64,000 nt of DNA from a virus: positions 1 through 64,000 of the IMG/VR virus record IMGVR_UViG_3300036851_000176, one strand, 5' to 3'. The notes below the pieces were generated by a model. It worked only from the letters and a program-made list of their open reading frames with translations. It was not told the origin of the DNA and did no database searches. This document shows, in pieces, positions 7,083 to 13,852 of the stretch. The first letter of the stretch is position 1. Every line of letters starts with the position of its first letter. Made by a program: the position numbers and the translations under genes.

Positions 7083-7088
7083 CATGCT
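7083..7088 (+). promoter_or_regulatory. Candidate -10 of leaderless promoter
   Basis: CATGCT, 6 bases before ATG 7095. The first base of the hexamer is not T, as at the other inverted-repeat-linked sites. Confidence 0.35.
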
Positions 7089-7094
7089 GAGACC

Positions 7095-7220
7095 ATGAAA
7101 CCAGGAATGACACTCCCCCTCAGCGCTATCGCTCTCGCAGTCGGGATCAGCCTCGTCCTTTGGGCCATCCTCTTCGCGGCCGTGATCGGCGGATACAAGG
7201 CGATTGAGGCCGTCCTGTGA
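7095..7220 (+). CDS. Small single-pass membrane protein (41 aa)
   Basis: A hydrophobic segment (LSAIALAVGISLVLWAILFA) occupies most of the protein. ATG 7095 has no Shine-Dalgarno but sits at the fixed distance from inverted-repeat copy d. ATG 7032 is in frame, has GGGAG upstream and would add 21 residues (MNTESPERVIANQ...); both may be used. Stop overlaps the next GTG. Confidence 0.6.
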   Translation: MKPGMTLPLSAIALAVGISLVLWAILFAAVIGGYKAIEAVL

Positions 7221-7408
7221 ACGATCTGACGCACCCCTTCGCCAGTCGCGAGTTGAAGCGCAAGCCCGCTCCGAGTTACCTCTGGCTCGATCTTCCGGTC
7301 GAGGCCGACGAGGTTACGGACGAGCCTGCGACCATGCCCGTCCACCTGGGGCATGCGCCCCTATCGCATCACGGCCGAGCAACTGGACGCTCTGATCGAG
7401 TCCCATAG
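7217..7408 (+). CDS. Hypothetical protein (63 aa)
   Basis: GTG in a GTGA overlap with the preceding stop. Acidic middle (VEADEVTDEPATM); the last 20 residues (HAPLSHHGRATGRSDRVP) look unlike a natural C-terminus, and a better-looking frame begins at 7353, so a frameshift between the two is possible. Confidence 0.45.
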   Translation: MNDLTHPFASRELKRKPAPSYLWLDLPVEADEVTDEPATMPVHLGHAPLSHHGRATGRSDRVP

Positions 7409-7466
7409 CCGCTTCCCGCAGAAGATCCCCCAAACGGGTGATAGAAAAGGCTCAGAAAATGAGTAA
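7353..7466 (+). CDS. Possible 37-aa protein or 3' part of the 7217 gene
   Basis: ATG 7353 opens MRPYRITAEQLDALIESHSR..., which reads as a normal helical segment and overlaps the end of the 7217 frame by 56 bases. It is either a separate overlapping gene or the true C-terminus of 7217 after a frameshift. Inverted-repeat copy e lies within its 3' end. Confidence 0.4.
   Translation: MRPYRITAEQLDALIESHSRFPQKIPQTGDRKGSENE
7425..7442 (+). promoter_or_regulatory. 18-bp inverted-repeat element, copy e
   Basis: ATCCCCCAAACGGGTGAT, ending 34 bases before ATG 7477. The downstream gene appears displaced by the HNH endonuclease on the opposite strand. Confidence 0.7.
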
Positions 7467-7470
7467 GGAT
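7465..7470 (+). promoter_or_regulatory. Candidate -10 of leaderless promoter
   Basis: AAGGAT (TAAGGAT with the preceding T) followed by GGGACC and ATG 7477. The ATG opens a frame running antisense through the HNH gene, so the promoter may now be separated from its original gene. Confidence 0.4.
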
Positions 7471-7494
7471 GGGACCATGAAGCAGGATGACCAT

Positions 7495-7965
7495 TCAGGA
7501 ACGAGGATGCCAACGAGCCGCCGCGCCTGCGTGAGCGAACTTCCGAATAGGGAAACCATGTTCGGCATGATGAGCAGCCTGATCGACACAGAGCTTCAGG
7601 TTCTCGATCCGGTTGTCGGCCACATCCTCGTTCCTGTGATGGACCTGCTCCTCTGGGTCCAACATTCTGCCAAGATGGTTCGCCATCACCAGACGATGCT
7701 CTCGAACGTATCCATGGCTATCCGCCATCGGATGCTCTGGAATCCTCAGCAGGATGTATCCATCCTTGTCGGTCGTCCACCCCTTTCGATTAGAGTTGTG
7801 TCCTTGGCAATATTCGCGCCAGTCTCCGCGTTTGTATCCAAGGCGAGAGTTAGAACGAGTGTGGCGGCTTACGGGCCTGCCGCAGTTGCACTTGCAGAGA
7901 GGGGCGGGGTCAGATGACGGGGGCAATTCCAGGACTTCCAATTTCTGTTGAGGAATATTTCTCAC
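7495..7965 (-). CDS. HNH homing endonuclease
   Basis: Opposite in strand to all its neighbours. The core (GYVREHRLVMANHLGRML, then EQVHHRNEDVADNRIENLKL) is the HNH_3 type with HH, N and N in the expected places, which cuts DNA using one metal ion. An N-terminal CKCNCGRPV...CQGH cluster may bind zinc. The 5' end is uncertain: GTG 7965 and TTG 7941 are in frame, no good Shine-Dalgarno is visible, and the region overlaps the start of the 7914 gene. It sits between inverted-repeat/promoter copy e and the 7914 gene, as expected for a mobile insertion. Confidence 0.88.
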   Translation of the reverse strand: MRNIPQQKLEVLELPPSSDPAPLCKCNCGRPVSRHTRSNSRLGYKRGDWREYCQGHNSNRKGWTTDKDGYILLRIPEHPMADSHGYVREHRLVMANHLGRMLDPEEQVHHRNEDVADNRIENLKLCVDQAAHHAEHGFPIRKFAHAGAAARWHPRS

Positions 7966-8231
7966 AGGACGAATGGTACTGGTCGGAGAGTAAGCAAGAG
8001 CGGATTCAGATCAAGAAATGTCCATGCCCGGTCGCGATGCGCGCGCTGGCGAAGATCGAGAGGACTCTTGGGTATGAAGCCCTCGAATCCCCGCTCGCTC
8101 AGGCTCTCAAGGCCCGAGCCGAGCAGGGGATCGGGGCAGAGTTGGTCGAGTTCGACGGACCGACCGGCCCGCGCATGATGCTCCGAGACAAAGAGACCAA
8201 GACGTTCCGCGCAGGCGCGAGTCGGATCTAA
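7914..8231 (+). CDS. Hypothetical protein, paralogue of the 4738 gene
   Basis: 105 residues; LAKIERTLGYEALESPLAQA matches the 4738 protein. The paralogue begins close to the shared -QD-W- patch, so the first 20 residues here (TGAIPGLPIS...) may not be original, and insertion of the HNH gene may have replaced the true 5' end. Function unknown. Confidence 0.6.
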   Translation: MTGAIPGLPISVEEYFSQDEWYWSESKQERIQIKKCPCPVAMRALAKIERTLGYEALESPLAQALKARAEQGIGAELVEFDGPTGPRMMLRDKETKTFRAGASRI

Positions 8232-8232
8232 G

Positions 8233-8505
8233 GTGCGATCCGTTGCGGGCATCCTGCTCACACCCATCGCTCTCGTCCTCGGCAGCCTGCCGGGAAAGTG
8301 GTTCGATCCTCCCGAGGTTCCCGAGGAAGCGGACGATGAGACCCGGTGGGACTCCTACCATCCCTGCATGGGCTGCGGGACGCCCCTCTCGACGCGGCGG
8401 AAGTTCTGCGACGATCAGTGTCGGCGCGAGTACCGCATGCGGGAGATCAACGCGGAAGCCCCGACTGAACGAATTGATCCCTCGACTACGGACATTCCCT
8501 TCTGA
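8233..8505 (+). CDS. Small protein with CxxC...CxxxC zinc-binding motif
   Basis: GTG start one base after the previous stop. A hydrophobic N-terminal segment (VAGILLTPIALVLGSLPG) is followed by PCMGCGTPLSTRRKFC and DDQC, a treble-clef-like cysteine arrangement, and a charged tail. Could be membrane-tethered. Function unknown. Confidence 0.6.
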   Translation: MRSVAGILLTPIALVLGSLPGKWFDPPEVPEEADDETRWDSYHPCMGCGTPLSTRRKFCDDQCRREYRMREINAEAPTERIDPSTTDIPF

Positions 8506-8729
8506 TGCCTGACTTCGACAAGAGCGCGAGGAAGCGCATTAACCGAGCCATCCAGACCGCTCGCGAGTGTGCGAGTGCCGACCCCGGACTGGCAGACATT
8601 CGGCTAAAGCGCTTCCACCGCGCCATGGACGATCTTGTGTCCGAGGACGAGGGCTACGAGGTCTACAAGACGCTGCGCACCGAAGGCTGGTACGAGCAAG
8701 CTGCAGCGGCGTTGGAGCGATCGAAGTGA
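8505..8729 (+). CDS. Hypothetical helical protein (74 aa)
   Basis: ATG shares a base with the previous TGA. Helical, charged, no cysteines or membrane segment (INRAIQTARECASADPGLAD). No family recognised. Confidence 0.55.
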   Translation: MPDFDKSARKRINRAIQTARECASADPGLADIRLKRFHRAMDDLVSEDEGYEVYKTLRTEGWYEQAAAALERSK

Positions 8730-9259
8730 AGTCTCGCGACGAGTGCAACTGCCTCTGCCACACGATGCCGAACGTGCGTCACGTCATGGCGTGCTGCGAC
8801 GGCCTGCCGTTTGGCGAAGGTAAGGACGCGATGATTCGCGAGGCCGATCGCCTGCTTGGGTGGGCTGAGTTCAACCTGACCAAGGGCAAGGTCGAGGCCA
8901 CACTCACCCTCATCGCCAAGGCACGGCGCGCTCTCGGAAGCGAGAGCATCAACACTCAGTTTCCTCCGCTCCCCATGGAACCGGCCGAGGCTCCGCATGC
9001 TCGCGTTCCTGTCGCCGGTCGCTTCGTGCTCCTGTCTCACCCCGACGAGGGCTACTGCACGTCTTGGGACACCTGGGAAGAGGCTAGCGTTGCGTTCGAG
9101 CGATCGGACGGGACCGGAGCGGCGCGGCGCATCCCCACAGGCAGGTTCGATCGAGACCTGACTGCGCGCATGCCAGCGGGGTTCAAGTTGTTCGACCAGG
9201 AGACCGGCCGGACGTGGCTCCCTGGCGCTCGTTACTACTGGGAGGACGCGGCAACCTAA
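8726..9259 (+). CDS. Hypothetical protein with Cys/His N-terminus (177 aa)
   Basis: GTG in a GTGA overlap. Begins with ECNCLCHTMPNVRHVMACC, a dense Cys/His cluster like the one ending the protein at 9498 (CGCECHQ), so both may bind zinc. Helical middle followed by a beta-rich C-terminal half (RFVLLSHPDEGYCTSWDTWE). Function unknown. Confidence 0.6.
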   Translation: MKSRDECNCLCHTMPNVRHVMACCDGLPFGEGKDAMIREADRLLGWAEFNLTKGKVEATLTLIAKARRALGSESINTQFPPLPMEPAEAPHARVPVAGRFVLLSHPDEGYCTSWDTWEEASVAFERSDGTGAARRIPTGRFDRDLTARMPAGFKLFDQETGRTWLPGARYYWEDAAT

Positions 9260-9498
9260 TGGCTGCGCGAGACTTCCCAGGATTCTCCGACGCCGAGCAG
9301 AACCTCGTCTTGAGGCTCATGCTGCACAACGCCGAGAGCCGCGAGCGGACGAGGGAAATGCTCTACAACTCGGAACGAGCGGCGCACGAGCGCACGCGAG
9401 CCGAGATGGAGCGCCTGAGCCACATGCTCGACGCACGAGACCGGCGTATGGCCTGGCTCGCGGGCGAAGAGTGGGACGACGATCAAGGAGACTGGTGA
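9259..9498 (+). CDS. Coiled-coil protein (79 aa)
   Basis: TAATG junction with the preceding gene fixes the start. Arg/Glu-rich amphipathic helix (SRERTREMLYNSERAAHERT) consistent with a dimeric coiled coil, and an acidic end (EEWDDDQGDW). Confidence 0.55.
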   Translation: MAARDFPGFSDAEQNLVLRLMLHNAESRERTREMLYNSERAAHERTRAEMERLSHMLDARDRRMAWLAGEEWDDDQGDW

Positions 9499-9713
9499 TG
9501 CCGGAACTTGCCGAGCAGCGGAATCTTTTCTCTCTGCGGGCAGACATCACGTCTGTCTGCCACGACGGGCTGCATGGACTGTGCTCGACGCGCCTCTGCG
9601 TCAACCCGGAGGACGGCTGGCACAACGCTCGCTATCAAGCGTGCGGGTGCGAGTGTCATCAGGTGCCACCGCATCTGGCGTACCTGTACTCCGACGACAA
9701 CGCGCTCGACTGA
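9498..9713 (+). CDS. Cysteine-rich small protein (71 aa)
   Basis: TGATG junction start. Cysteines at CHDGLHGLC, LC and CGCECH could coordinate one or two zinc ions. Function unknown. Confidence 0.55.
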   Translation: MPELAEQRNLFSLRADITSVCHDGLHGLCSTRLCVNPEDGWHNARYQACGCECHQVPPHLAYLYSDDNALD

Positions 9714-9964
9714 TGATCGACTTCAAGGACGCCGTTCTCGGCGTGGTGCAGGGTGATCCCGACGCGGCTCAACTCTTGCATCAGCTTAGAAGCACAATGC
9801 CAGCAGAGTACGAGCGGCTGGTCATGCACCTGTACGAGCGAGGCCCACGAGGTCATGCGCTCTGCGAGCAGTTCGAGGATCGGTGCGACCGAGATGTTCT
9901 CGTCCTGGGCCGGGACCTGATCGCCCGAGCCAGTGAATTTGACAAGGCAGGGTGGGATGCCTGA
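9713..9964 (+). CDS. Hypothetical protein (83 aa)
   Basis: TGATG junction start. Helical and acidic (FKDAVLGVVQGDPDAAQLLH), no recognised domain. Confidence 0.55.
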   Translation: MIDFKDAVLGVVQGDPDAAQLLHQLRSTMPAEYERLVMHLYERGPRGHALCEQFEDRCDRDVLVLGRDLIARASEFDKAGWDA

Positions 9965-10214
9965 AACGAATCCACACAAGAAGAAAAGCAAGGGTTGGGG
10001 TCATGAGAGTGAATACACTCGCCAGTTGCGGGAGAAATCGCTCGACAATGTGATCGTGACCGAATGCCTCTTGTGCGGCAGCAGCGTCAAGAAGCCCGCT
10101 CGCGAAGGGATCGCCTGGTTTCGTAAGCATGCAGAGACCGCTAGACATAAGCGCAACCTCGCGAAACACAAGATCACCCGTTCGGGTGATAGCGCTCCGA
10201 AGAGAAAGAGGTAA
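9957..10214 (+). CDS. Basic protein with C2H2-like zinc finger (85 aa)
   Basis: Lys-rich ends flank TECLLCGSSVKKPAREG...KHAETARH, a CxxC-x17-H-x5-H pattern like single nucleic-acid-binding fingers. Its last 14 codons (KITRSGDSAPKRKR) contain inverted-repeat copy f. Confidence 0.6.
   Translation: MPETNPHKKKSKGWGHESEYTRQLREKSLDNVIVTECLLCGSSVKKPAREGIAWFRKHAETARHKRNLAKHKITRSGDSAPKRKR
10173..10190 (+). promoter_or_regulatory. 18-bp inverted-repeat element, copy f (perfect palindrome)
   Basis: ATCACCCGTTCGGGTGAT: arms ATCACCCG/CGGGTGAT are perfectly complementary around TT. It ends 34 bases before ATG 10225, inside the 3' end of the upstream gene. Confidence 0.72.
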
Positions 10215-10218
10215 TGAT
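10213..10218 (+). promoter_or_regulatory. Candidate -10 of leaderless promoter
   Basis: AATGAT (TAATGAT with the preceding T) followed by CTGACT and ATG 10225, which has no properly spaced Shine-Dalgarno. Confidence 0.4.
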
Positions 10219-10224
10219 CTGACT

Positions 10225-10410
10225 ATGAGCAGGGAGGAATTCAAGGAAGCAACCGGGTTCTACCCCACGCCGAACATGCTGCTTCTCGCCAACGAGATGC
10301 AGGACGTGGCAGTTCGCATGTGCCTCGAAGAGAGCGTGGACTTCACGATCCTCGCTCTCGAAGGAATCGTGATCGGTCTCCGACCGATGTCCACCGGAGG
10401 AATGAACTGA
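10225..10410 (+). CDS. Hypothetical protein (61 aa)
   Basis: First gene after inverted-repeat copy f. Helical protein (MLLLANEMQDVAVRMCLEES) of unknown role. It heads a coupled run of small genes to about 12 kb. Confidence 0.55.
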   Translation: MSREEFKEATGFYPTPNMLLLANEMQDVAVRMCLEESVDFTILALEGIVIGLRPMSTGGMN

Positions 10411-10664
10411 TGGGACGAATTCTTATCTGGCACGACAAGCATGGCCCTGCCCACTACTCGGCTGATACCGATGTTCAGTTGCACGAAGCAGCCCTGACCG
10501 TTTTGGCCGAGCGCGTCGAGTATGGGTACATCTTCTGGCCAGAGAATGCCGAGGAGACCGCTTATGGAATTCTCGATCGCCAAGACGGGGTTGCGGCTCT
10601 GGCGTTCCTTCAAGAACGAAACGACCACGAGTACGAGAGAATCAGCATCGAGGAAACGAGATGA
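10410..10664 (+). CDS. Hypothetical protein (84 aa)
   Basis: TGATG junction start. Acidic, aromatic-rich (MGRILIWHDKHGPAHYSADT; VEYGYIFWPENAEET). No family recognised. Confidence 0.55.
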   Translation: MGRILIWHDKHGPAHYSADTDVQLHEAALTVLAERVEYGYIFWPENAEETAYGILDRQDGVAALAFLQERNDHEYERISIEETR

Positions 10665-10942
10665 ACGAAGGCTCCCGCAAGACTGGACACAAGATCGGCT
10701 CGAATCGCGGCATCCTTTCCGCTCGTCGTGAGCGACGGCGCGAAGAGGCCGAGGCTCGTCAGCGCGAGCACGATAAACTGACTCCCGACGAGAAGCTGCG
10801 CAAGTTGGACAAACGGCACAACGTCGGGAAGGCAAGCGGATTCTCAGAGCGAGAGCGCGCCAAGTTGCGCGCGGCTGCCGAGAAGGTCTCCCTCAAAGAG
10901 CGACGAAAGAAGAAAGGAAGAAAGAATGACTCTGTTTCCTGA
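10661..10942 (+). CDS. Basic, highly charged helical protein (93 aa)
   Basis: ATGA overlap start. Long Arg/Glu/Lys helices (ARRERRREEAEARQREHDKL; SERERAKLRAAAEK) and a KKKGRK end. Likely nucleic-acid or protein scaffold binding, but no family is recognised. Confidence 0.55.
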   Translation: MNEGSRKTGHKIGSNRGILSARRERRREEAEARQREHDKLTPDEKLRKLDKRHNVGKASGFSERERAKLRAAAEKVSLKERRKKKGRKNDSVS

Positions 10943-11156
10943 TTGGGAAGCCCGACACGCAATCGAGCAGATCGTCGAAGCGCTGAACAAGACTGCTCAG
11001 ACGATCGTTACCGTCGCGAACGGCGAGAGAAAAACCGCCGAGAAGTTCCTGGACCTGTTCGAGAAAATCGCGAACAATCAGACGCTACTCGCCACGGCCG
11101 TTTCAGAACTGTCCGGTCGAATCGATCGTCTGGAAAGGCTCAACGAGATCCGGTGA
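10926..11156 (+). CDS. Coiled-coil protein (76 aa)
   Basis: ATG 10926 lies inside the end of the previous gene with AAGGAAG upstream. Heptad pattern in IEQIVEALNKTAQTI and LATAVSELSGRIDRLERLN suggests a coiled coil. Function unknown. Confidence 0.55.
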   Translation: MTLFPDWEARHAIEQIVEALNKTAQTIVTVANGERKTAEKFLDLFEKIANNQTLLATAVSELSGRIDRLERLNEIR

Positions 11157-11362
11157 GGACCGTCGCCTGCAAAGAGTTATCCGCCAGCGAAGGCAAGGTG
11201 GTAGTTGTCGGAACCACCTGCCCCTTCTGCGGCAGGGCGCTCAGCGAGCACAAGGAAGTCGAAGATGTCCCCGAAGTCCACAAAGTCCACACGATCGAGG
11301 CGAAGGAGGTAGGCACCGATGGCGCAGTCGTCCACAAAGCCAAGCGGGAGCGAGCGGCCTGA
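11153..11362 (+). CDS. Small CxxC protein (69 aa)
   Basis: GTG in a GTGA overlap. One CPFC motif, then His- and Glu-rich sequence (EVEDVPEVHKVHTIEAKEVG). Function unknown. Confidence 0.5.
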   Translation: MRTVACKELSASEGKVVVVGTTCPFCGRALSEHKEVEDVPEVHKVHTIEAKEVGTDGAVVHKAKRERAA

Positions 11363-11534
11363 TGCCTCGATGGATGCCAAACTCAACGGCGTGGTCGTAG
11401 GGGAGAACGGCAACGTGATCGTTCCTGTCCCCTACGACAAGTCGGTCGAGGGTAAGGTGGCGTGGGCAGTCGCCTTCCCGCGAGACCACTGGACTCCCGA
11501 GTTCTGGGCGTCTTGCCGACCGGGTGAACTTTAA
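11319..11534 (+). CDS. Hypothetical protein (71 aa)
   Basis: ATG 11319 has AAGGAGG nine bases upstream and begins inside the preceding gene. Disordered Ser/Thr-rich start followed by a beta-rich body (GVVVGENGNVIVPVPYDKS). An ATG at 11370 is a possible shorter start. Confidence 0.5.
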   Translation: MAQSSTKPSGSERPDASMDAKLNGVVVGENGNVIVPVPYDKSVEGKVAWAVAFPRDHWTPEFWASCRPGEL

Positions 11535-11824
11535 TGGGCAAGCGCGCGCCATGGGATCGCACCGTTCACGCCGAGTACCAGGACGTAGAGATCGTGCGCT
11601 ACGACCGACAGGGACACTGGTACATCGAGCCAATCGGTTTCGCAACTCTTCGGCGCCAGAAGGTCAACCTTCGGGCAGCAGTAGAGCAAGCGATCTGGGC
11701 GATCAACTATCCCGGGGTGAACGGACGAGTCTACATCGGCCTTCCGGGAGGCGGCGCATTCGATGCTCGCTTCCGCAAACTCACGGGCATAGACATCAGG
11801 CATGGTCAGGTCTACGGCCAATGA
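11534..11824 (+). CDS. Hypothetical protein (96 aa)
   Basis: TAATG junction start. Mixed alpha/beta, rich in aromatic residues (YQDVEIVRYDRQGHWYIEPI). No family recognised. Confidence 0.55.
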   Translation: MGKRAPWDRTVHAEYQDVEIVRYDRQGHWYIEPIGFATLRRQKVNLRAAVEQAIWAINYPGVNGRVYIGLPGGGAFDARFRKLTGIDIRHGQVYGQ

Positions 11825-12033
11825 AGCCTTGGGAGCACCCCGACGCAGCGGACCAGATTCCGAACCCCGAAGGGAGCGACGACGGCAGCGCATCGGCCAA
11901 GAATTTGTACGACCAGGGAGTCATCAAGGCGATGGAGGCAGTGCTCATCGCCATAGACTCCGGAGCATCCATCTCGCAAATCCGCGAGGCAGCGGAACAG
12001 ACAATCTCACGACTAGGAAAGGAAGACACATGA
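11821..12033 (+). CDS. Hypothetical helical protein (70 aa)
   Basis: ATGA overlap start. Asp/Pro-rich N-terminus, then a helical C-terminal part (VIKAMEAVLIAIDSGASISQ). Function unknown. Confidence 0.5.
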   Translation: MKPWEHPDAADQIPNPEGSDDGSASAKNLYDQGVIKAMEAVLIAIDSGASISQIREAAEQTISRLGKEDT

Positions 12034-12458
12034 GCAGTTTCTACGAGAACCCGACCGAGAGAGGCATCGTGGCCCGAATCATCGGCTACACAGTGCTTGC
12101 TGTCATCGTGGTCGGGATCATCAGCGCAGCCCTATGGGGTGCGGGAGTTCTCTTCGCCGGACCGAAGGGTCAGGGCGAGGCGTACAAGCAGAAGGAGTCG
12201 GCGGTCAATCGCATCGAGAAGCAGGAAATGTTCGTTCAGCTCAATGAGGATTTCCAAGGCTTCATCGCGAAGATCGAGGTTGCCAAGCAGGCTTACCAGC
12301 GCGACCCGAGCGATGTCAACTCGACGAACCTCACCGGCGTGACTCAGATCTGCATCGACACGGCACAGCAGTACAACGCCGAGTCACAGAAGTACACGTC
12401 TCGCGACTTCAAGAGCGCGGGGCTTCCCTATCGACTCGATCCGGCTGATTGCCGGTAG
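12030..12458 (+). CDS. Membrane-anchored protein (142 aa)
   Basis: ATGA overlap start with AAAGGAAG upstream. Residues about 14-42 (ARIIGYTVLAVIVVGIISAA, then LWGAGVLFAG) form one long membrane segment, with the helical remainder probably outside. Followed by a secreted protein and a lipoprotein, so these three form an envelope-directed group. Confidence 0.6.
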   Translation: MSSFYENPTERGIVARIIGYTVLAVIVVGIISAALWGAGVLFAGPKGQGEAYKQKESAVNRIEKQEMFVQLNEDFQGFIAKIEVAKQAYQRDPSDVNSTNLTGVTQICIDTAQQYNAESQKYTSRDFKSAGLPYRLDPADCR

Positions 12459-12469
12459 GAGGACAACAC

Positions 12470-13036
12470 ATGAAGCGCTTTTCCAAGACGACTTTCGTCG
12501 TCGCCCTCGTCGCCCTCATCGTCGTGGCGGTAGCCATTGCCGGAAAGCCGAAGTGGCAGAAGGCCGACGAGAAAGTCTCGGACTACATCGCGACTGTCAT
12601 GGAGCGAGCAGTCCCGTACCCGCAGGCACAGATGAAGGACTCGCAGGAGCGCCGAAACCTGCGAGAGCGCCTGCTCCGCTTCAACAAGCAGAAGAAGATC
12701 GGCTACGTCTACCTGCTGGGAATGAACGGAAACTTCGTCGGCTACTACGCCATCAACGGCAAGGTGTCGAGCACTTCGTCTCAGCTAACGACGACTGAGC
12801 AGACCTGGGACTGCGGCAATGCAGACGGCGCATGCTCTGTCCCTTCGATCGGTGACGATGGCTCGTTCGGACCGAACGAAGGCGGCGATGACGGCGTGTT
12901 CTTCTTCACCACAAACGGAGTCCTAGTCGAGACGACCATGGACTTCATCTACTCCGACAGTCCGCTTCCTGTCCATGCGGCAAGGCTGAACCCTGCCAGG
13001 GGACAGCAGGACCTGTCGAACCGCAAAGGTCGCTGA
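12470..13036 (+). CDS. Secreted/anchored protein of a widespread phage family
   Basis: 188 residues with Shine-Dalgarno GGAGG. A signal-peptide-like start (KRFSKTTFVVALVALIVVAV, then AIAG) is followed by a conserved-looking body (VPYPQAQMKDSQERRNLRER, IGYVYLLGMNGNFVGYY, GKVSSTSSQL). I recall similar hypothetical proteins in other phages but no function. Should act outside the membrane. Confidence 0.62.
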   Translation: MKRFSKTTFVVALVALIVVAVAIAGKPKWQKADEKVSDYIATVMERAVPYPQAQMKDSQERRNLRERLLRFNKQKKIGYVYLLGMNGNFVGYYAINGKVSSTSSQLTTTEQTWDCGNADGACSVPSIGDDGSFGPNEGGDDGVFFFTTNGVLVETTMDFIYSDSPLPVHAARLNPARGQQDLSNRKGR

Positions 13037-13037
13037 C

Positions 13038-13235
13038 CTGAAACGGATCGTGATTCTGTCGGCAGCGGTGGTCGCCTTCGCGGCCACCGCCACCGGCTGC
13101 TCAGTAGATTTTGGCCCATGCAATCAAAGCGATGGACACCGCTATCACCACAAGAGCGGAGACACCGGCTGTAACACCCCCGAACGAACCCGGAGGCATG
13201 AACGAATGATGAACCGAACGGAAGGAAGACAATGA
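13038..13235 (+). CDS. Putative lipoprotein, CTG or GTG start
   Basis: From CTG 13038, one base after the previous stop, the protein reads LKRIVILSAAVVAFAATATG then C: positive residues, hydrophobic core and a lipobox-like ATGC at cysteine 21. From GTG 13050 the positive residues would be lost, which favours CTG. The mature part is short, Cys/His-containing and polar (SVDFGPCNQSDGHRYHH). Confidence 0.5.
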   Translation: MKRIVILSAAVVAFAATATGCSVDFGPCNQSDGHRYHHKSGDTGCNTPERTRRHERMMNRTEGRQ

Positions 13236-13837
13236 TCCCCGAGAAAACCCTCGCAGAAGCCATCCTGCGCCACGCTGACGCCTTTGAATGGTCGATCCAG
13301 GGTCTCGGCATGCTCCGGACGTACATCGACGCAGAGAAGACCCTGCGGCTTCACGTCTGGAGCCGAGAGCACGCCGTCCCAGGAGTGAGCCAGATGCACA
13401 CTCATCCCTGGCACATGAAATCTCACGTCTTGGCCGGAGTGGTCATGCAGTATCGCTACACGCTCGAAGGCACCGAGGCCGAAGTTCCCGATCGTGAAGT
13501 CACGTATCGAATGGGCCTCTACAACCGACAGTCCCTCAAGTGCGGCGTCGGCGGACACCTGGAAGAGGCTCCCGATAAAGTGTGGCTCCGACAGGGAGAC
13601 TTCGAGCAGTACAACGCTGGCGAGGCGTACACGCAGCGCGCGGACGAGATTCACGTCTCGAACCCGCTCAGCGGCACGGTCACGCTGCTCGACCGCAAGG
13701 TCCCCGAGGGAGCGAATCCTGATCTGGCCTACGTGTTCTGGCCCGCAAACGAAGAGTGGGTCTCGGCCGAGCCACGACCGGCAACCGACGAAGAGCGCGA
13801 CGAGATCATCGGCGTAGCTCTGGAGACGTGGTTCTAA
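13232..13837 (+). CDS. Cupin-like protein (201 aa)
   Basis: ATGA overlap start. MHTHPWHMKSHVLAGVVMQY matches cupin motif 1 (HxH with downstream hydrophobics and G), and QRADEIHVSNPLSGTVTLLD could supply the second motif histidine. Cupins are metal-binding beta barrels with varied enzymatic roles; the reaction here cannot be inferred. Confidence 0.6.
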   Translation: MIPEKTLAEAILRHADAFEWSIQGLGMLRTYIDAEKTLRLHVWSREHAVPGVSQMHTHPWHMKSHVLAGVVMQYRYTLEGTEAEVPDREVTYRMGLYNRQSLKCGVGGHLEEAPDKVWLRQGDFEQYNAGEAYTQRADEIHVSNPLSGTVTLLDRKVPEGANPDLAYVFWPANEEWVSAEPRPATDEERDEIIGVALETWF

Positions 13838-13852
13838 TGACGCGAAGAGAAA

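Noticed and set aside
7438-7917. 159-codon + strand frame opposite the HNH gene, ending in an ATGA with the 7914 gene
   Set aside because: The minus strand encodes an unmistakable HNH core, so the + frame is an antisense shadow. Only its ATG 7477 is of interest, as the start linked to inverted-repeat copy e.
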